The translations under genes were made by a program, and so were the position numbers. Below, piece after piece: positions 21,468-30,075 of a stretch of 64,000 nucleotides of DNA. Source of the DNA: Ryuthela nishihirai (taxonomy: Eukaryota; Arthropoda; Arachnida; Araneae; Heptathelidae). Positions within the stretch are counted from its first letter, which is position 1. Every line of letters begins with the position of its first letter. The stretch spans positions 18,394,001 to 18,458,000 of the forward strand of contig JAWZYU010000001.1 in assembly GCA_038380435.1 (NCBI GenBank). The letters are read 5' to 3'. The notes under the pieces are model-generated. The model did not search any database. It was given only the letters and a program-made list of their open reading frames with translations, and was not told the origin of the DNA.

Positions 21468-22837
21468 ATAAATGGGAACTAGATAGTGCATTAGCAAAAA
21501 AACGTGACCAATGTATACCTAGCTGGAGACCGCCATTTTGTTGGCAAAAAGCTCACTACTGCGGGTAATTCACATTATATTTGAACTAGTTTAAAATAAC
21601 CGAATTGTGTTTTCATTGTATAAAGCGTGTTTAAAATTATTCATTTGCATTTAGAATATCCCAGGCCACTCTGATTTGGATGATTCTAAAATAAACATTT
21701 TTTTTGTTGTTGTTGTTGTTGTTGTTGTTGTTCTTTTACTGCCTTATGTTTAAACTTTGGCAGTGGCAGACACGATTTGTCAAAACAGCTGCTCCATGTT
21801 TATGTCAAAAGCAAACTTTTGATTCATTGTAACAGATCGCAGCTTGAAATATTAACAAATTGTTAATCAAACGAAAACTAGAGTCCTAATGGATGAAAAA
21901 ATCTACAAATCTTCCATTATAAAAAAAGAAAACGGATAAATTATATATCTTGTATAGCTTATTTCAGAACTGTAGCGGACTGTCGGAAGAAATTATATGT
22001 GAACAGGCCCGGATCTAGGGGGAACACAACGCACAGGGAAAATGTAAATGGGGAGGGGAAAGCAGATTTACAATGCAGTATAACATTTCTCTTCCTTTTT
22101 TCAGCTCCTAGATCGAGCCCTGAATGCGAATTGAAAGCTTCTGACTTATGATATTGCAAATATGAAGTTAATAAAATTATTTACCCCCCACATACAAAAA
22201 TAAAAATGGTGCCTGGGTTTTTCACTTATTTAAAATTGTGGTAGGCCTGGTAAAATCCTTACAACTAAAATAAAATTTTAAAATTAAGTGAGATTAAGCA
22301 CTACGTTTTCTCAAATTAACTTTTCTCTATTCATTACAATGGAAATCTAATTTATTAAGATGTTCCTATATGTATTAAAGATTGTGAATAGCAGAGATTT
22401 AATTGAAATGCTTTTATTTTTGACAAAAAGATTTACGTGAAGGAAACTTTATGGTAACTAACATATAAATCAATTTTTTTAACCTTTGCTAAAAAAAATC
22501 TGATACATAGGAGTTAGTATTAAACTATTTTCACAAAAAGATTCCAAAATTGCTGTTTACTAATACTGTGAATGCATACTGCACATGTACTTCAGAGGAT
22601 GTTGTTTCTTTTAGGCTGCAATTACTAATAAATTTCTCATTAGTGTTTTTCCATTTTTCACCCATGAGGGACACACCAGAGATCATTACAGAAACTTATT
22701 TCTATGCAAAATTAAAATTATTTATTGTTTCATAATGCTTTATGCAAATTTGAGCTTGTCATTTTGTTTTACATGAGGTGTTGATAGTTCTTGCTTTTTT
22801 CACTTCGGTTGGTGTATGATTTTAAGGCCAGTGGAGC
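21468..22837. other. AT-rich intergenic sequence with a GTT microsatellite
   Basis: A (GTT)n run of eight or nine units lies at 21706-21732. A 20-base match, AATGCAGTATAACATTTC with flanking similarity at 22070-22090, recurs at about 62768-62786 and hints at a shared repeat. No gene recognised. Confidence 0.45.
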
Positions 22838-22978
22838 TACCTTTTTTTGTCTGAGCAGCACTTTTTTGCAAACAATGAGCTAAAGGATCAGGTCACAAGG
22901 ATTCTGAATTTCAGGAAAGGTTGGGGGAGACCCAACTGCTTGGCAGAGACAGATAGAAGCTTGCCATGTAATGTAAGG
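22838..22978 (-). mobile_element. SINE-B decayed 3' fragment
   Basis: CTGAGCAGCACTTTTTTGCA, a GAGCTAAAGGATCAGGTCAC-like block and GGTTGGGGGAGACCCA match the non-head end of SINE-B with many substitutions. Homology fades near 22980. Confidence 0.6.
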
Positions 22979-23019
22979 TGACCATTTTTTTCTTGGAGTT
23001 TCCTGGGACACCGGACCGT

Positions 23020-23235
23020 TTTTTAAAGGGGCCCATCCCCTACTCCTAGTAGAGGATGAGTACTTTGATGGGCTATAAACGTCCTCGGCGGGATCTTAGC
23101 CATTATGCCACCGATCAGCACTGACTGCCTTAGAACGGTCACCCCTCAAACTACTGACCATACCCAACAGTGCTTAACCCCAGTAATCAGAGAGGTACAC
23201 TCTAATATGAGCAGCCATCGCAGAGCCTGATGTGG
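23020..23235 (-). mobile_element. 5S-rRNA-derived sequence (SINE3-like or 5S pseudogene)
   Basis: On the minus strand the internal promoter of a 5S rRNA gene is recognisable: A-box GGGTTAAGCACTGTTGG (near 23163-23178), intermediate element GGTCAGTAG, then TTTGAGGGGTGACCG (C box, about 23136-23150). Spacing is as in 5S genes. The first 60 bases of 5S are only weakly similar. Past the 5S 3' end a further 80-100 bp (CAGTGCTGATCGGTGGCATA, CCGCCGAGGACGTTTATAG) do not belong to 5S. That makes a 5S-headed SINE more likely than a plain pseudogene. One copy seen here. Confidence 0.6.
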
Positions 23236-23312
23236 GACCTTAAATAATACTCATTCTATAGTAATAATAATTTAAATAATAATCATTTTATTTGAACATT
23301 TGAAAACTCGTT

Positions 23313-23800
23313 TTACATAAATGTTTGCGTTTTACTAATTAATTGCTGTATATTTGCCCGAAGAATGATTTTTTTTCCCAATATAGAAGGGTTTGCTGAT
23401 ATTTTCTCACTAAAGGCCTCACACGATAAACTAATGTTTATTTTAACAGCTATGAGAGCTTGAATTGTTTTCACTTTCAACTGTGATTTTTCATCATTCC
23501 AAATGTAATTCATGCAAGAAAACACTCAACTAAAGCTTTGCTTCCAGGGAGGCACATCACAAGACTAACAACTTTCTTCATGTTAGCATGCGGCACATTA
23601 TTTTCTTTCATATGAAGAAGAGCTTCGCACCATTTCTTAGCAAGGGCGTAGAATTGAACCATTCGTTGCCTTTTCCTGATAAATATGTTCGCAAGTAAGT
23701 AAATTCATCAAAAAGCTCATCAAGATTGACATTTAGCATTTGACACTCTGACGACAATAGATCAATTGCCATATCAAAATTTTCTCTCAGAAGAACCTGA
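23313..23800 (-). pseudogene. hAT-type transposase C-terminal fragment
   Basis: Minus-strand residues HANMKKVVSLVMCLPGSKAL followed, after a stop and frame change, by MNYIWNDEKSQLKVKTIQAL and KINISLSCEAF. These match the hAT dimerisation region (usual pattern ERxFSxMNxIWTDExNxL...VKAxLxVKxNxxxSCxEF). The DDE core and both termini are absent, so this is a remnant. Confidence 0.6.
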
Positions 23801-23963
23801 TTCAGAAGAAAGCAGCTTAAATCTGATAAATCTGCATTGTTTTTGTTCCAAGCTTTTAAATAAAATAAAGCTTATTTTGATGTTTCAAAAGTTGTAAATT
23901 CGTAATACTCTTTTTGAGTATGACACTAATGAAAATATTTCAGTATATGATAACACGAACGCT

Positions 23964-24275
23964 TTGAGATTTATCACCGCAAAATTCCCCTTCCTGCCCA
24001 CGGTCAGTAGGGGACACCGATGGGCTTGGAAAGGCCGCCGTCCGTCGGATGAGACGTTAATCAGTGGGCCCGTGTGCGAGAGAGACATACCCTGTGCTCG
24101 ATAAAGATCACACTGAATGGAGATGAACGGGAGGTTACCATCTGTCTCCTAACAGCTGTTCCAGTGGGTCCCCTCCCCCAACCTTCTCTGAGCCTTGGGG
24201 GGTCCATGTGACTTGGCCATTTAGCCCATGGTGTGCAAAATAGTGCGGCTCAGAGTTAAAACAACCCAACCCAAA
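23964..24275 (+). mobile_element. SINE-B copy 6, head-truncated, with target duplication
   Basis: This copy is on the plus strand, unlike most of the others. It starts at GAGATTTATCACCGCAAAAT and lacks the tRNA-like head. The direct repeat ACGAACGCT (23955-23963 and 24276-24284) flanks it. Some substitution in the middle (GATCACACTGAATGG). Confidence 0.8.
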
Positions 24276-24284
24276 ACGAACGCT

Positions 24285-24892
24285 ATTAAACATAAATCTG
24301 ACACGTCAGTCTCTCAATGAACGAAATTTGTCAGATTCTCACATACTGAACGGTGAACTCTTTTTAAAAACTGTGGAGCAAATGATAACATTTCGTAAGT
24401 GAAGCTGAAATGTACGTGGAAGCAAACAAATGAATTATAATTGGCGGAAATATTACAGAACTACCCGATTAACTTTCTACTTCCATGTAGTGTTAATCTG
24501 CAGTATTCAATTCCAACTAATATTGCTCAATGTCAACATATTTTATATTTATGCTTTACGATTAAAATACAATTAATAAAAATTTGTCAATAGAAAATTA
24601 AAAACAATTTGTCAATAGTTTTTTTTATTAAGCGGAGCTTCAGTTTCTGAACATCATACTGAATCAGTGGTTCGAGGAAAAATATCAGAATAATAAAAAA
24701 ACGCGAAATATTTAAAGAAATTTCTCTATTTTTTATTGCCTTTCAGCAAGAAATAATTTTTCTTCTTGCATTATCTGAAGAACAAATGCGGAAATAGATT
24801 CAAAGTGGAATAGGACTTGACACTAGATCTTTTTTTCAGTGGTACCTGACTTTAAAGCTATAACACTGAAATTCTACTCACTATATAGTACC
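24285..24892. other. AT-rich intergenic sequence
   Basis: Nothing recognised apart from a short local repeat of AATTTGTCAATAG (24583-24621). Confidence 0.45.
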
Positions 24893-25252
24893 TTTGAGCG
24901 GCACTTTTTTTGCACACCAAGGGGCTAAATGGCCAGGTCTCAGGGATCCTGAAGGCTCACAGAAGGTTGGGGGAGGGGACACACTGAAACAGCTGTTGGA
25001 AGACAGATGGTAGCCTCCCGTCAAGGCCATCCAGCGTGTTCTTTAACGTTCACAGCGTATGGCTCTCCCGCACACGGTCCCACGGCTTAACGTCCCATCC
25101 GACGGACGGCGGCCTTTCCAAGCCCATCGGTGTCAGCTACTGACCTTGGACAAGGCGGGGAATTTTGCGGAGATAAATCTCAACGCTGACCCAGCTGGGA
25201 CTCGAACCTGGGAACTACAGATTACGAGCCAGGCGCGCTACCGACTGAGCCA
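24893..25252 (-). mobile_element. SINE-B copy 7
   Basis: Near-complete, from CCTTTGAGCGGCAC to the head ACCGACTGAGCC. The extreme GC-rich end CCCCCGCCCC is lost. Both Pol III boxes are intact. Confidence 0.8.
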
Positions 25253-25645
25253 ATGATTTTGGACTTGAATTAGATTAACGGGCATTGCATTTACTATCGG
25301 TATAAACTGTTTAAACGTATTTAAAGTTATTCGAGTAGTGATTTAAAGAGTGTCAGTTGTTTGCTACAGTATCTGAATAAAATATTCAATGTGGTCTGTG
25401 AAGTCCATAAGAAAAAAGGAAATTAAATTTTGGCAAAGTGATGCTCGAGATAAGAGTTGGTATTTTATTGCACCTATTGAACAACTATTACCATCAAAGA
25501 TTGCGGGAGGCTGGGAGTAATAATTGTATTATTCGCATTATTAGTAGCCAAACGAACAGTGGGTTTTCCTACTTGATGAATAAGGCTGATTTTATCCTAA
25601 GGCGAGGGAATGAAATTCTAGCGTGGCATCGCCCGTCAAATGGAC
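25253..25645. other. Unassigned sequence
   Basis: Open frames in both strands are short and have no domain motifs. Part of the right side may belong to the SINE-C body. Confidence 0.35.
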
Positions 25646-25649
25646 TCGC

Positions 25650-25938
25650 GCGGCGGCTTTAGTTTCAATTTGACCTCTACTTTTACTGTTTTCAAAGTAA
25701 ACGTAAGAGGTCATATACTGATCAGAAATTGCAAATGGCTTTATTGGAGTTCGTAGTACCTGGAAATCATTTCCTAAATCATAGCACACGAAAATGGCAT
25801 AATCACTGATAAGTATGAAGGAAGTTACCACTCTGAATTTAACGTCGTTCAGTTTTAGAGCCAAAACTGTCTTGAGCCGAGTGGGATGCGAACCCACGAC
25901 CTCCTGACCTTTGGACCACTGAGCTACCGGCCGCAGAT
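25650..25938 (-). mobile_element. SINE-C: third tRNA-derived SINE
   Basis: Minus strand, from about 25935: CGGCCGGTAGCTCAGTGGTC (A-box region), then GGTCGTGGGTTCGCATCCCA (B-box region) and CTCGGCTC. This tRNA-like head differs from those of SINE-A and SINE-B. A body with GAGTGGTAACTTCCTTCATA follows. Only one copy occurs here, so its 3' limit is a guess. E1 inserted about 25 bp from its 5' end. Confidence 0.6.
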
Positions 25939-25963
25939 TAAGATCTCCTCTAATTGATGATAT

Positions 25964-26581
25964 TGTTACGACAGAAGAATCTGGCAACCGAAAGCAAAGT
26001 TTCAGCCAACGAATTGAACTTTGGGAGAATTTGGAGAAGAAGAGTGGAGCGTTAACGGTCGTTGTGTTGTAACGGTCGGAGAGTTCGAAAATGGACGGTG
26101 AGCTGTTCTGAGACAGTGCGCGTAAGTATCAAGAAGTAACTTGATGTGTTGTGTATACACGGAAGGATAAAAGTGGGATCTTTTATCGTTAAGTATCAAG
26201 AAGTAACTTGATGTGTTGTGTATACGCGGAAGTATAAAAGTGGGAACTTTTATGGCTAACTTCGAATGTCTACACGGACTGTCTTTTTGTTCGGCTAGTG
26301 TGTGAAAAGTTATTAGCAAAGGACGAGAATTGGTTTGCGAGTGAAGATCTTCGGGTGACCTGGTAAATCAAGTAAAAGGTAGTATTTAGTAAAATACACA
26401 GAGCTGATGTTGTGTGCTCACGCAGGAAGATTGATGACTTGTGCATGTTAATAGTTGATTTGTTAATAAGATACTTCATCCATATTTCCTTTGTAACAAT
26501 TTACCTTGTATTGAATTTGGTTTTGAAATATAGCTTTTAATACTCACGCTCAGCGGCTATCCATTTTTGTAATCCGCAACA
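25964..26581 (+). repeat. E1 5' LTR
   Basis: Starts TGTTACGACAG and ends AATCCGCAACA, with short inverted ends TGTTACG/CGCAACA. It contains a 67-bp tandem duplication (26123-26255) and a TATA box in the second unit. Confidence 0.95.
26123..26255 (+). promoter_or_regulatory. Duplicated U3 promoter unit with TATA box
   Basis: Two 67-bp units each start TAAGTATCAAGAAGTAACTT and end in a TAAAAGTGGGA-type motif. The second carries a good TATA box, TATAAAAG (26233-26240); the first has GATAAAAG. Transcription of the element likely starts about 25-30 bp downstream of the TATA box. The 3' LTR and both E2 LTRs have the same arrangement. Confidence 0.65.
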
Positions 26582-26583
26582 TT

Positions 26584-26602
26584 TGGTGTCAGGAGTGGGA
26601 TT
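26584..26602 (+). promoter_or_regulatory. E1 primer-binding site, tRNA-Leu type
   Basis: TGGTGTCAGGAGTGGGATT lies two bases after the LTR. It is complementary to the 3' end of animal tRNA-Leu (…CCCACTCCTGACA plus CCA). E2 differs by one base, with AGAAG for AGGAG. Confidence 0.85.
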
Positions 26603-26612
26603 AATTAATTGA

Positions 26613-29507
26613 ATGCCGTTAACTAGAAGTATGGATGAATTAGTAAAGTTGATAAATAGCTTCAAAGCCGATATGACTACGCTGATGACTGATATGAAAG
26701 CCGATATGACTACGCTGATGACTGATATGAAAGCCGATATGGCTAACAAAATAGGTGACCTGGCCGCACAAAATACTGAGATTAAAGGTGATATAGCTGC
26801 CCAAAGCGATAAAATAGGTGACTTGAAAACCGAAATGGCCGCACATAATACTGAGATGAGAGCTGAAGTGGCTTCTCGAGTTGGTAAGATTATTGATCAC
26901 TTCAAGGATCATAAAACCGAACTCAATAGACAATGCAATAGTTTAAATGTTGAATCTGTCAGTGAAAAAGATGATCTTGATAGTGTTAAGTTAGATTGTA
27001 AACATGGAAAAGAAAAAGAGAAAGGCAACGCATATAAAAATGTGGATCTGCTACTGGAAATCAAGAATTGTAGAGATAGCGCAGATGATGCCTTTGACCA
27101 CGCAACTACTGGTAATGCATGGCAGAGTGTCTATGTCGCTGGTGACATGTCTAGGAACTGTGAAGAACAATCACACAGATCAGAGAGCTGTGAGACTATA
27201 CAGTACGCTTTGCACTTCAAAATACCTAGGTATACAAGTCTGGCACGATCTGAAGAGAGATCCACACGAAAGGTATTCTATTCCTTGCCGTCAGCAAAAT
27301 GCCTCATGGACAATTATCGCAGAGTAACGAGTGGTAATGAGGGGGAACGAAACAGAGTTTACGTTTCGCAGAGTGGTCCGAGTAAAGAAGAGGCGTCCAT
27401 TCATCATGGATACAAAGTGCCATTCGACGTTACCGGGGAAGTCGGAGAGATTTTACCGAAGCATATAGCCACACTCGAATCGTTTATAGAAAGTGGGGAT
27501 TTAAGAAAGAAGAAATCCGAAGATTGGCTTAGAAGCGTAACAGGTGATGCTGGTAAAGGAGCTTCAGGCAGAGACAGTACTTCAAAGACTGACTTAGATA
27601 TTCCTTTTTCTATGAGTAATAAATTGTGCTCGGATAACAGTAACTTTCTGGATGAAACTAAGCCTCAGAGTTACGATCAGAGAGAAGTGAAGCCCTCAGA
27701 TAATCTCAACGTAGCCATGCTGAATTTCTTTTCTGAACAGTCAATGCGCAGATTTGGACATTATAACCATTTAGATTATAAGGATATAGAGAAGTTTTAT
27801 CACGACAACAAGAGCTCTAAAGTGGACAATATCATGTTACAAAACTCGTCGCTGATCTCCAGAATGAACAATTTGGCAATCATGACTGATATTTCCCTGG
27901 CTAATTACAATGAGAGCTCCAAGAAAGTGAATTCGGAAGAAACAGCAAATATGACCTCCTCGGGTCATGTGTTTTGCTGGAGACCTGAGTGGCGCCATCG
28001 GATGGTGGATAAACACAGCACAAGAGGTGTCAGCGACAAAGTGAGTCTTGTCTTGGCTCCTGCACTTGCTGCTTTAGGTCTCAAGGTCCCTATGATCTCC
28101 GGTCGTGCTCTCCAATTGACGGGAGATACTCTGGACAAATTGGAATCCATCCTTGGCTTCACAGTCGACTGCACTAAAGATAAAATCGAGCAGATGATGG
28201 AAGACGTCGAATGCTGCATCGTAGGACAGACAGAGGAGCTGGTGCCAACAGATAAGGAGATTTACCGCTGCAAGGATCTGATGGCTACCATAGATAGCGT
28301 TCCTCTAATGATATGCTCAATTGTGTCCAAAAAGCTGGCTGAAGGAGTGTGTGCTTTGGTTTATGATGTTGAATTCGGAAAAGGAGCTATTGATCTCATC
28401 AGTACAGAAGATGTTGCTGTTGATTTAGTTAAGAAAATGGTTGCAGCATCACAAGCTCGTGGAATGAAGAGTTTGAGTTGTTCAGCTGTTATCAGCAACA
28501 TGGATTCACCTCTTGAAAACTCTGTTGACAACTCTCTGGAAGTGATGGAAGCTGTTCAGTGTTTCCTTGGTAACGGATCCTTGGAACTGCAAGAGCTCGT
28601 CGAAGAGTTAGGAGGAGAACTTCTGCGTTTGGTGAACATTGTGGATAATAGGGTAGATGAAGCATCACGTGTCTGCAAGGTTCTGCATAACGGCAATGCT
28701 TTGAACAAGTTTCGTAACATGTTAATAGAACAAGGAGTATCTGAAGATGTTGCAAGCTGGCTATGTGAAGGTAAAACAGAAAAAATATTGCTAGCAGCCC
28801 GACACATCACTGATTTCACTTATACAGGAGAAACAGGTAAGGTTGTCGGATTAGAAGCTGCAGTCCTAGCAAGAGTATGGAAGGAGGAGATGGACCGAAG
28901 CGCTAAAAAGAATTATGGAGCTGATGTTATATTTGTGAAGCACCTTGGGGATCAAATGGAATCAGGTGAAATATGGCTGAAGGTTCATCACGACAGCTCT
29001 GAATTAAGTGAAAGTCAACTGACAAAATGGTCAGATTGCAGGATGAAAATTCTCCCTAGATTTTATGTCACTAATGACTTTCATTCCTTGTTACTGTTGA
29101 TAGAAGTAAAAATCCAAAGAAGAAAACTTTCGACAAAGAAGAAAACTTTTTACAGGTTTTGCACAAAAACTCTTAGTCGATTCTTCTCCCTGCAGAGACA
29201 TAAACGTGTTCACAAGGGCTATAGGCCTTACACGTATTATGTTTGTGGACGAGGCTTCAGTCAGAAAAGAAATCTACGTCATAATGAGATTCGCTTTCAT
29301 TTTGACACAGACGTGGTATATCGCATTCGTCGATGTCCAGCTGCAAAGTGCAAGGTGGTTCACGTGGATCGTTTGGCCCCGTTTCATCGAAGAACTGAAG
29401 AAGCTTTGGAATCCAGAATTGTTCGGGACGAACAAGACCTAGGAAGGGGGCAGTGTTACGACAGAAGAATCTGGCAACCGAAAGCAAAGTTTCAGCCAAC
29501 GAATTGA
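26613..29507 (+). CDS. E1 polyprotein: Gag-like coiled coil + thymidine phosphorylase + zinc fingers + Pol tail
   Basis: 964 residues, starting at the first ATG after the primer site (MPLTRSMDELV). Order: 1-110 heptad-rich coiled coil with repeats of MKADMTTLMTD; 110-440 hydrophilic, unrecognised; about 443-800 thymidine phosphorylase-like; 840-900 degenerate C2H2 fingers (FFSLQRHKRVHKGYRPYT, CGRGFSQKRNL); 905-945 the end of a Gypsy Pol protein (KVVHVDRLAPFHR, RDEQDLGRGQ). The frame then reads into the 3' LTR. Thymidine phosphorylase normally splits thymidine to thymine and deoxyribose-1-phosphate. Here the VDKHST loop is kept (467-470) but the next glycines are changed (STRGVSDK), the signature SGRxxxxTGGTLDKLE has GG changed to GD (494-511), and the phosphate-site Arg is Lys554. 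The family is usually 440-480 residues, so the first 60-80 are missing or unrecognisable. Activity is doubtful. Confidence 0.9.
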   Translation: MPLTRSMDELVKLINSFKADMTTLMTDMKADMTTLMTDMKADMANKIGDLAAQNTEIKGDIAAQSDKIGDLKTEMAAHNTEMRAEVASRVGKIIDHFKDHKTELNRQCNSLNVESVSEKDDLDSVKLDCKHGKEKEKGNAYKNVDLLLEIKNCRDSADDAFDHATTGNAWQSVYVAGDMSRNCEEQSHRSESCETIQYALHFKIPRYTSLARSEERSTRKVFYSLPSAKCLMDNYRRVTSGNEGERNRVYVSQSGPSKEEASIHHGYKVPFDVTGEVGEILPKHIATLESFIESGDLRKKKSEDWLRSVTGDAGKGASGRDSTSKTDLDIPFSMSNKLCSDNSNFLDETKPQSYDQREVKPSDNLNVAMLNFFSEQSMRRFGHYNHLDYKDIEKFYHDNKSSKVDNIMLQNSSLISRMNNLAIMTDISLANYNESSKKVNSEETANMTSSGHVFCWRPEWRHRMVDKHSTRGVSDKVSLVLAPALAALGLKVPMISGRALQLTGDTLDKLESILGFTVDCTKDKIEQMMEDVECCIVGQTEELVPTDKEIYRCKDLMATIDSVPLMICSIVSKKLAEGVCALVYDVEFGKGAIDLISTEDVAVDLVKKMVAASQARGMKSLSCSAVISNMDSPLENSVDNSLEVMEAVQCFLGNGSLELQELVEELGGELLRLVNIVDNRVDEASRVCKVLHNGNALNKFRNMLIEQGVSEDVASWLCEGKTEKILLAARHITDFTYTGETGKVVGLEAAVLARVWKEEMDRSAKKNYGADVIFVKHLGDQMESGEIWLKVHHDSSELSESQLTKWSDCRMKILPRFYVTNDFHSLLLLIEVKIQRRKLSTKKKTFYRFCTKTLSRFFSLQRHKRVHKGYRPYTYYVCGRGFSQKRNLRHNEIRFHFDTDVVYRIRRCPAAKCKVVHVDRLAPFHRRTEEALESRIVRDEQDLGRGQCYDRRIWQPKAKFQPTN
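29441..29453 (+). promoter_or_regulatory. E1 polypurine tract
   Basis: AGGAAGGGGGCAG directly precedes the 3' LTR, as expected for the plus-strand primer. It lies inside the open reading frame. E2 has the same tract at 60714-60726. Confidence 0.85.
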
Positions 29508-30071
29508 ACTTTGGGAGAATTTGGAGAAGAAGAGTGGAGCGTTAACGGTCGTTGTGTTGTAACGGTCGGAGAGTTCGAAAATGGACGGTGAGCTGTTCTG
29601 AGACAGTGCGCGTAAGTATCAAGAAGTAACTTGATGTGTTGTGTATACACGGAAGGATAAAAGTGGGATCTTTTATCGTTAAGTATCAAGAAGTAACTTG
29701 ATGTGTTGTGTATACGCGGAAGTATAAAAGTGGGAACTTTTATGGCTAACTTCGAATGTCTACACGGACTGTCTTTTTGTTCGGCTAGTGTGTGAAAAGT
29801 TATTAGCAAAGGACGAGAATTGGTTTGCGAGTGAAGATCTTCGGGTGACCTGGTAAATCAAGTAAAAGGTAGTATTTAGTAAAATACACAGAGCTGATGT
29901 TGTGTGCTCACGCAGGAAGATTGATGACTTGTGCATGTTAATAGTTGATTTGTTAATAAGATACTTCATCCATATTTCCTTTGTAACAATTTACCTTGTA
30001 TTGAATTTGGTTTTGAAATATAGCTTTTAATACTCACGCTCAGCGGCTATCCATTTTTGTAATCCGCAACA
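29454..30071 (+). repeat. E1 3' LTR
   Basis: 618 bp, no difference from the 5' LTR noticed by eye. The first 54 bases are coding in E1 (the frame stops at 29507). Confidence 0.95.
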
Positions 30072-30075
30072 ATAT

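Larger units (their letters stand above)
25964..30071 (+). mobile_element. E1: LTR retrotransposon carrying a captured thymidine phosphorylase
   Basis: A complete 4,108-bp element: 5' LTR, tRNA-Leu-type primer site, one 964-codon frame, purine tract, 3' LTR. It is flanked by ATAT at 25960-25963 and 30072-30075. The two 618-bp LTRs look identical by eye, so insertion was very recent. The internal region has no protease, RT, RNase H or integrase core, so it must have been mobilised in trans by a Ty3/Gypsy relative. Pol C-terminal homology and the LTR architecture point to Gypsy. A second copy, E2, lies 31 kb away. Confidence 0.93.

Noticed and set aside
25873..25938. tRNA-like sequence with A and B boxes (also the heads of SINE-A and SINE-B)
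   Set aside because: Each is joined to a non-tRNA body, cannot form a full acceptor stem and is a SINE head, so none was called as a tRNA gene.
26002..26479. Minus-strand open frames of 105 and 69 codons in the LTRs, repeated in every LTR
   Set aside because: They repeat only because the LTRs repeat, overlap the promoter unit and show no protein motif.
27965..28819. Minus-strand open frames opposite the phosphorylase region
   Set aside because: Shadows of the sense frame; their composition follows the complementary codons.
26613..29507. Reading the thymidine phosphorylase as an ordinary host gene
   Set aside because: It lies in one intronless frame between LTRs with primer site and purine tract, and a second copy has the same structure.
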